From NCBI GenBank assembly GCA_016169945.1, contig JADLSH010000363.1, forward strand, positions 124,001 to 188,000: a stretch of 64,000 nt of DNA, read 5' to 3'. A program made the translations under genes and the position numbers. The notes under the pieces are model-generated. The model made no database searches and was not told the origin of the DNA. It saw only the letters and a program-made list of their open reading frames with translations. Every line of letters begins with the position of its first letter. The stretch's first letter is position 1. The DNA is from Trachythela sp. YZ-2020. Lineage: Eukaryota; Cnidaria; Anthozoa; Malacalcyonacea; Clavulariidae. Below, in pieces: positions 57,866-64,000 of this stretch.

Positions 57866-57950
57866 CTCCTCTACCGATTACAGGAATAATTTGTAAATTT
57901 TGCTTAAATGTTTCGCCATTCTTTTTTTGACTTGAATAGTCTTTCCATTC
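57866..57950 (-). CDS. PDE8: PDE8 exon: PAS domain, last part, with a one-base frameshift
   Basis: 85 nt between a TTTTTAG acceptor and a GTGAGT donor. The first 17 codons read EWKDYSSQKKNGETFKQ, and the rest, in another frame, reads LQIIPVIGRGG. Both halves match PDE8 (EWQGIYYAKKKNGD... and ...KIIPVIGQGG). One base is missing at about 57,898-57,903, in a short run of T on the plus strand, so the exon as written hits a stop after the shift. With one base more the exon would be 86 nt and end in phase 2. This is either a sequence or assembly error, or a real lesion in this allele. The splice sites are good and neighbouring exons are clean, so I favour an error. Confidence 0.75.
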
Positions 57951-58480
57951 CTAAAAATTAAACAATACACATTTTAGCAACATATAGTTTATATGTTTAC
58001 CACGGGACGCCTTAACAGGTCTTGCAACCCAATTGACGAAAATTCCGAGGATTAGTTAGAGCCTAAGGTTACTTTTTAGTGAGGGAGGATTAAAAAAAAC
58101 CGGATTACCCGAGAAACTCGAAGCACAGGAGAGAACCAACCAATCACAACTTAGATAAGTTAATCAAGCACACGGACGATACCCAGCCGAAGTATTTCCC
58201 TGCTCTCAACCTGAAGTATAGTCGGCTTAACTCAGAGGTAAGGGGCAGTGCGCTAACCCTGCACATTGCGCCTAACCGCAACTGCCACCCGTGCTTCCCT
58301 TGTCCTATATCACACAAGTACAGCGCGATGTGTCAGTTTGAAAGCAGTGGAAACATGTGCAATGATATTGTAATGATTTCCTTGATGATACCTGTGCTTA
58401 GACAATGTATGGCACATGTCTCTACGAGGCCAGAGTTTTATAATCGGGCCTAAATTCATGATTTCGTGATAAAGCTTAGT

Positions 58481-59100
58481 ATAGGAAATAGCACGGTTCG
58501 AGAAGTATTAATGAAAAATTGCACGCGTGTTTGGCGAAATATTCGTAATACCGCGAGTGCGAAGAACGAGCGGTATTACGAATATTTCGCCAAACACAAG
58601 TGCAATTTTTCATTAATACTTCGAGAACAAGTGCTATTTCATATTAATATTATTATTAACAATTTTTACACAATTTTTACTCAATTTTACTCAATTGACG
58701 TTGCTCAATTGACGTTGCTCAATTTCCCAAATACCCATAGTAAAAAGAATTAAGAGAACATTTTTATGTTCTTAGCCAATCAGAAACGAGGAAAATTGTT
58801 AATAATGAGATTAGTATAGGAAATAGCACGGTTCGAGAAGTATTAATGAAAAATTGCACGCGTGTTTGGCGAAATATTCGTAATACCGCGAGTGCGAAGC
58901 ACGAGCGGTATTACGAATATTTCGCCAAACACAAGTGCAATTTTTCATTAATACTTCGAGAACAAGTGCTATTTCGTATTAATATTATTATTAACAAGGA
59001 AAATACTATAAAAATAAAATTATACTAATAAAATTTTTACTAGGGGTATTTGGGAGAAAATACCACATGTGGTATTTTCTCCCAAATACCCATAGTAAAA
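58481..59100. repeat. Tandem duplication of a palindromic MITE
   Basis: Copy 1 has arms 58,481-58,556 and 58,569-58,645. Copy 2 is the same structure starting at 58,816. Arms are almost perfectly inverted (TTTGGCGAAATATTCGTAAT against ATTACGAATATTTCGCCAAA). Each palindrome is followed by the same tail (ACCCATAGTAAAAAGAATTA), so the repeated unit is about 335-355 bases. The ORFs running through (from 58,466 and 58,846) simply read the palindrome. Confidence 0.9.
59044..59091. repeat. Perfect 48-bp palindrome
   Basis: GGGTATTTGGGAGAAAATAC and its exact inverse meet at CACATGTG with no loop. It lies in the tail of copy 2 of the palindromic MITE. Confidence 0.9.
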
Positions 59101-59179
59101 AGAATTAAGAGAAAATTTTGATGTTCTTAGCCAATCAGAAACGAGGAAAATTGTTAATAATGATATTAGCACTATAATT

Positions 59180-59555
59180 CAGCAGAATCCTGCTATCTCG
59201 AACAACCAAAGCACACAACAAAAAGTTCGAGATAACGGGGATTCGAGATAACCGAATCAGTGTCAAATTATAAAAAGAAAATAGAAACAAAATTAACATG
59301 GCTGATCCAATGACCCATTGATACAACTTCTTCTTGCGAAATATACAATAAACACTGTATATTTAACAATTGTGCTGTATCTAAAACTGAAAGTGTATTT
59401 TTTATTATAGTTCGTTATACGTGCATCCTTACGCTGCAAAATTAAATACGTGCATGTATTCCCTAAAAAAAACAGCGAATTGAAGTCATTAAAGTTCGAG
59501 ATAGCGGGGAGCTCGAGATAACCGAGTTCGACATACCGAGCGAATCCTTAGGCAT
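59180..59555. repeat. Element with TTCGAGATA...GGGG ends
   Basis: The words GTTCGAGATAACGGGG, TTCGAGATAACCGA, GTTCGAGATAGCGGGG and CTCGAGATAACCGAGTTCG cluster at 59,225-59,260 and 59,495-59,540. This suggests the subterminal repeats of a mariner-like MITE. The boundaries are not resolved. Confidence 0.45.
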
Positions 59556-59596
59556 TCATGCCTGGGTTACTTAAGATCCAGTTGGGTACAATATAC

Positions 59597-59644
59597 CTTA
59601 GTTTTTCCTTTTTCAAGTTGCGAATAGATCTGTTCATCAAGACC
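59597..59644 (-). CDS. PDE8: PDE8 exon: PAS domain, helical middle part
   Basis: 48 nt, 16 codons, phase 0 to 0, reading GLDEQIYSQLEKGKTK. It is preceded by a T-rich tract ending in ACAG and followed by a GTATAT donor, weaker than its neighbours. It fits between the flanking PAS exons at the place where vertebrate PDE8 has DLLDTINSCIRIGK, just before the conserved EW. The exon is small and was identified by position, phase and similarity. It would be easy for gene predictors to miss. Confidence 0.75.
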
Positions 59645-59649
59645 CTGTT

Positions 59650-60440
59650 ATTAAAAAAACGAAATACTGTTATAGCTGAAAAATAAGATTTTGTTAATAT
59701 ATACCAAGTGTCAAAGTCCGTTTTTGGTGGCTTTTCATTGACGAGAGATCCACGCATGGCGCTCCGAGAAATCACGATATTTCTACGTAACCAATGGCAA
59801 CGGCAAACAAAACCGGAAGTGAAGACTGATAACCCAGTTGTTACTGTTTTTCTTTATTAATCGAAATTTTAAGATTTAAAGCGACAATCTTTTGTCATTT
59901 GTCTCCGTCGGCGTTAGTAAATAAGTGTTAATTACATTTGAACTTACAAACTGAAAACTGAAAACTGAAAACCTGCATTGGTTTTAAGAATGAATAAATA
60001 ATAATATATCATAAAATACGACCGATACGTATCAAATTTGTTTTCGTTTTCGCGCGGATACCCCACTTCCCTGCCCACTTTCAAGACCTAAAATCCGTCT
60101 CAATACTGGGAATATCTTGACTGTGAAGAGCCAGCAAGAAGTGGAACAAGTTATGACATCAGTCATTATTCACAGATAAAACACAGCCGACACTATACAA
60201 CAATTGGGAGATTCGTTCCAAAGGTCCTGAGTAATTTGAATTGGCAACCTTTAAATCAACGAAGATTGGTTGATACGCTCTTATTTATGCGCAAAATATG
60301 AAAAGACGAAGTTCCAACATCAATATCAAACCAGTTTGAAATTTCAGTAAACGATCAATATAATCTACGTAGCAATCGCACTATGCTGAAACTGGCAAAC
60401 CAAGAACAAATGCAATGAAACGAAGTTTTACAGTAGCTAC
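59650..60440. other. No recognisable feature
   Basis: Plain intron sequence. Fragments around 60,190-60,360 could be an old LINE C-terminus but are too weak to call. Confidence 0.35.
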
Positions 60441-60449
60441 CATGGGGCA

Positions 60450-60925
60450 GATATCGGTCGGTCACGGACATTGTCCGACCCATTCGTGAAATTGTCCAAC
60501 CAAGAAAGAAACGCACCGGACATTCTGTCCGACCGAAGGAAAATTGAGGTTTACCGTTTGTCCGACCCAACTGTATTGATGTCCGACCAAACTTTAACTT
60601 TGTCCGACGTAAATTTACCCCGTAAATGTTTATCAGAGCTGTTATGTGGTCCGCTAAGCGTGACAGCGGAGCTGGGTATTCGTTTGACCAGTCGCATCGT
60701 AAGTCAACGCACGTTTACTTGCGATGACTTGCGTTCTCGGACGTTTGATCGGGCCTTAAAGTATCAATGCATAACTGCCCAACATTTAGCGTCAGTATAC
60801 GATTTTAAAAGAATACATTTTCGCGCCAAACTAAACATAAGGCCATCGGACATAATTATAAAAATGTCCGACCCATTCTGAAAGACACCGGACATTTTGA
60901 CCGACGGCACTGCTGACCGGTATTT
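60450..60925. repeat. Element with clustered GTCCGACC words
   Basis: The octamer GTCCGACC or close variants occur about eight times, at both ends (60,470-60,610 and 60,845-60,910) and not in the middle. CGGTCGGTCA near the left end is matched, inverted, by TGACCGACG near the right end. This looks like a non-autonomous DNA transposon with subterminal transposase-binding motifs. Confidence 0.55.
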
Positions 60926-61369
60926 TAAGGCCTGCTTGCCTTCGACTGCTCTCGGAAATTTTGAAAGCTGCTAGTCTATTAGATACATCAGTACAGCGAG
61001 AAATTCCAAAGGCGCTTCTATATTATATATACAACACGTTATTTAGCAGAAGCGATGGCAAGTTGCCTTTTGAGGCTCGTTCTCGTCGTTGTAAACCACA
61101 ATTATGCGAATCAGCAAAAAAAGGTAAAAATTTAATAAAATTTAAATTACCATTTTCCAAATTCCTGAGTATATTTATCGAAAAACAGCATCAATATTGA
61201 CAATTATTACCGTTTACAACTATAGTAAAATCTTATTCAATGTCAGGGTGATATCAACTCGTGGTAATATATAAATCAGGGCGCTTATATATAGAGGGCG
61301 GTGCAACGGTGATCGACGTGTGATGCGGAAGTAGCCTGGGGCGAGTACGATTTTGGTGAAAATTGAAGA

Positions 61370-63135
61370 AAAAACAGATTTTGATATTGTATTGTATTGT
61401 ATGAACTTTACTTAAAACACGGAATCTCATCATTATTTACACAATGCTCTTCCTGAGAGCCGTGCATATATATAAAAAAACCCGAACTAAACTATCCACA
61501 CATTGTATGATTTACTAATTAGATATTGACAGACAATTTTATATACATTAATTTAATGACAAAGCATTTGATTTGAGACTAAGAGAATCTCACGCATGTG
61601 AGTGGTTAAGAACCTTCCTCTTGAAGATAGCAACTTCCTCAGTTGATTTTATATCTTCAGTCAGTGAATTCCAGGTAACTGCTCCATTATAGGCTAAACT
61701 ATTTTTGAGAAAATTTGTATTTGTTTTCGGCAGGCAAATATTCGCCTCGCTACCCTTAAATTGCGATATTAGATACGTAGGGTCAGCATTGTTTGCTACT
61801 TTGTGCATCAACAATGCCTTATTCAAATGCCACCTACAGTATGTTCTAATGTTTGCCAACCTAATTTATCTAAAATTTCGGCAAATCTAATATCCTAGCC
61901 AGAGCGCGTGATTATCCGCCCAGCTCGATTTGCAATTTCTGTAGTACAGTCATCCCACACGGATGAACGGGTTGTACAATTGCGTAGTATACTTTCTTGA
62001 ACGTATCATATGTCTACTTCTTGCATTCATATTTCGCATCGTTTTAAGTGTGAACACAAACTAACGGAATATTTACGTGTAATATCACTCTGAGTACGTA
62101 GTCAGTTTGAATTTAGCAAAGATTTTGCTGTCAGAGAGAATCTATTATCGATAATGCGCGTGTGTTTGGTCACTTCGAATGGAGACAAAATTTCAAATGA
62201 GAATATTTTTTTTCAATATGGTGCCCCCCTCTTAAAAATCCAGGCATGACCGGCGCAGGGTGGTCATTAAGTATTTTATACATTAATACTGACTTGGCAC
62301 CAGACCGTCTATTTTCAAGTGTGTCCCAAGAAAGCGTGTTAAGAAGATCAGCTGAATGAGTATCATAATTAGCACCCGTTAAGACTCTTGCTGCACGAAA
62401 CTGACATCTTTGCAACTTGTCTCTGAGCAACTTACCACAAGTGTCCCACAGGGGGGAACAATAAGCAAAGTAGGGCTGCACAAGACTTTTATAAATACAT
62501 TATAAGGTATGCATTGGAACAAAGGGATTTATACGTTTCATAGCGCCAATAGTTGCACTCGCCTTCTTGCATATCATTTCAATGTGACTGTCCCAATTAA
62601 GATTTTCATCTAATTTTACTCCCAAACACATTTGTGTACCAGTTCGTAATATGGGTTTTGCATTAGCCACAACGGTTTCCTCACACATTATGTCATTAAG
62701 ATTATACGGGGAGCCAATAAACAGCAATTTAAATTTAGACGGATGCATCTGCAGCCTATTTTCTTTAAGCCAGTTACAGATATGAGCAAGATCCGAATTT
62801 AACCTTATAGCAAGTTCGTTGGCATCGTAGGAAGATGAAAAAAGGCGCTTGTCCTGACGACTGCTCCACTAAACCTGTTGCTTTGCATGCTTTTTGGCCT
62901 CTTACGGTTGAGGCAACACTATCAACGAATACTGGAGAGGATTGGTTAATAATATAATTTAGGGGCTGATTGTCAACATTACTGCAGGACTCATCTACAT
63001 GTTCCGCTGCTAGCTTCAGCCCAATACTAATAAAATAGTCATTAAATGCATCTGCAATAGATTTAGGATCCGAGACTGACGTGCCATCAACCAACAGCTC
63101 ACTCACGTTGTTGGATTTGTCATTTTTCCCCAATA
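61370..63135 (-). mobile_element. LINE with its RT core deleted
   Basis: Minus strand. 63,133-62,840 is the endonuclease-RT linker (KSIADAFNDYFISIGLKLAA). After about 62,830 the sequence jumps to the end of the RT (SKFKLLFIGSPYNLN, at 62,748) and continues with KLDENLNWDSHIEMICKKAS, then 62,481-62,170 (YFAYCSPLWDTCGKLLRDKL) and 61,859-61,590 (VTWNSLTEDIKS). The whole catalytic palm is missing. The 3' end (61,380-61,400) is a TGTAT-type pentamer tail. Confidence 0.82.
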
Positions 63136-63199
63136 AAAATTAATTAATTTCCAGTAAATTTCCAATAAAAACTACCAAAATACATAGAACTATACTCAC

Positions 63200-63307
63200 C
63201 GAACCAGAATCTTTACAATTACTTGGATATGGTCCAAGTCTAGTTGTTCTGCCAATAACATCCGTTCTCGAATAACCGGTTAGTTTTTCAAATGCAAGAT
63301 TGGCATA
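63200..63307 (-). CDS. PDE8: PDE8 exon: PAS domain, first part
   Basis: 108 nt, 36 codons, phase 0 at both ends. It begins after a pyrimidine-rich tract ending in AG and stops at a GTGAGT donor. The translation opens with YANLAFEKLTGYSRTDVIGR, a classic PAS-fold segment that corresponds to the YVNPAFETTMGY...ELIGK region of vertebrate PDE8. The tail (PYPSNCKDSGS) is in the variable loop. In PDE8 the PAS domain regulates the catalytic half and contributes to protein-protein contacts. The exon lies in a repeat-poor stretch, which helps the call. Confidence 0.85.
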
Positions 63308-63309
63308 CT

Positions 63310-64000
63310 GAAATGAAATTAATACAATTAAATTGACTTAATTAAAACCTAACCAGGTCTTCATAGGGTATGTGGTGTGATCAGGCCCAGAGTCAGTCAA
63401 GTGGGGTGTTGTAGGAATCACAAATTTCGCTTTTCATATAGCGAATAATTTGTGAAGAAACATAAAAAGCAGAAACACTGTACCTCAAAAATACAGCTAA
63501 TGTTAAAGAAAGATAAATCGACAAGAACTGTTAGTTTTATCCACTTCTATTTTGTATTTCATGAGCAATATAACCTCGAAAGTTCTCTATTTTTAACGTT
63601 TCTATCGTGCGGTCGACTGACCTGATATCTAATACTTGCGGATATAATGGAACGATATACCTAACCTCACATAACCTAATTATATCTAACAATAACACAG
63701 GCCACAACCAGGACTAAATGGAACGCTGCGAACTGCACAAAAGTAGTAAAGTTCTGTGGGTCACCACAATGAAAAATCAAATAGTACGACTACAAATATA
63801 TATGTCAACAAATTTAATGTGCGGGTATACATACGACTGTTCTTGCCAATGAAGTATAAAAACCTAATTGTATACATTTTTCCCTTTTTGGTAAATGTTC
63901 ATCAATACAAATTTTGAGTGGCTTTGCCAAAAGTAATATTCATTGTTAAGAGAAGTAATATATGTCGGTTTCAACATTAACATAATATGAGGCTGAGCAA
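63310..64000. other. Intron upstream of the PAS exon
   Basis: No exon or repeat recognised. The next PDE8 exon upstream is expected beyond the window. Confidence 0.4.

Larger units (their letters stand above)
11854..63307 (-). other. PDE8: PDE8-family cyclic nucleotide phosphodiesterase gene (partial, 12 exons seen)
   Basis: Gene span built by hand from twelve minus-strand exons whose translations line up in order with animal PDE8: a PAS domain, a variable linker, then the start of the PDEase catalytic domain. Known role of the family: hydrolysis of cAMP by a two-metal catalytic domain, with the PAS domain as regulator. Seen here: GT donors and AG acceptors at the exons, and intron phases that agree across all joins from 54,239 to 11,854. 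The HD-x2-H-x4-N metal motif is in the last exon and [12 protein letters not shown] in the one before. Missing: the N-terminus (beyond 64,000), one small exon between 57,866 and 54,239, and the last third of the catalytic domain, which I could not find in 1-11,854. The introns are up to 18.6 kb and filled with transposons. The only oddity in the coding sequence is a one-base frameshift in the third exon. Family assignment is strong; PDE8 rather than another PDE rests on the PAS domain and the close match around the catalytic exons. Confidence 0.9.

Noticed and set aside
58466..59028. Two similar open frames of 60 and 95 codons
   Set aside because: They read straight through the palindromic MITE copies; mirrored halves explain the frame.
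1..64000. CRISPR arrays, operons, ribosome binding sites, plasmid or phage features
   Set aside because: None present. The spliced PDE8 gene and retroelements show this is animal nuclear DNA.

Overview
This is eukaryotic nuclear DNA from an invertebrate animal. It is AT-rich and intron-rich, and packed with nested, mostly dead transposable elements. The mixture (tRNA-derived foldback repeats, Penelope-like elements with hammerhead ribozymes, several LINE groups, hAT, P-type and Harbinger-type elements, an integrase-type transposon) fits a cnidarian or similar early-branching metazoan. That placement is inferred from remembered family distributions, not shown by the sequence. I see no operon, prokaryotic gene or CRISPR array.

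One host gene runs through most of the window on the minus strand: a phosphodiesterase of the PDE8 family (PAS domain plus cAMP-type catalytic domain). I assembled it from twelve short exons between 63,307 and 11,854. Nearly all have GT/AG splice sites, and most exon phases join correctly. In gene order they are: PAS exons at 63.2, 59.6 and 57.9 kb; linker exons at 54.2, 53.9, 53.5, 49.8 and 48.8 kb; catalytic-domain exons at 45.1, 38.2, 30.7 and 12.0 kb. The N-terminus lies beyond 64,000. The last third of the catalytic domain was not found and probably lies to the left of base 1. One PAS exon carries a one-base frameshift as written, and one small exon after it is unresolved.

The introns hold the rest. 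1-11.8 kb: two tRNA-derived repeats, a 1.1-kb foldback element, a LINE relic, and a cluster of Penelope-like fragments that includes a 1.9-kb head-to-head palindrome and hammerhead ribozyme motifs. 12-30.7 kb: MITEs, two LINEs (one inserted into a tRNA-derived repeat with a visible target duplication), an integrase-type transposase facing a HECT-like gene fragment, a 2.5-kb TIR element, a P/THAP9-type transposase fragment and a hAT element. 30.8-38.1 kb: LINE endonuclease and RT fragments, including a three-deep nest (LINE containing a TIR element containing a TA-flanked MITE). 38.9-44.6 kb: an unusual 5.7-kb TIR-bounded unit with a HARBI1-like N-terminal fragment at one end and, facing it, a reverse transcriptase gene whose N-terminal part encodes a CXXC zinc finger. 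That gene is split by a 1.2-kb transposon with an 8-bp target duplication. 45-64 kb: many MITEs and palindromes, a Ty3/Gypsy RT scrap and a LINE whose RT core is deleted.

The elements do not work together as a system. They are independent insertions in introns of a single large gene. The points most worth checking are the CXXC-RT unit, the Penelope/hammerhead cluster, the PDE8 frameshift, and the nested insertions that can be placed in time order from their target duplications.
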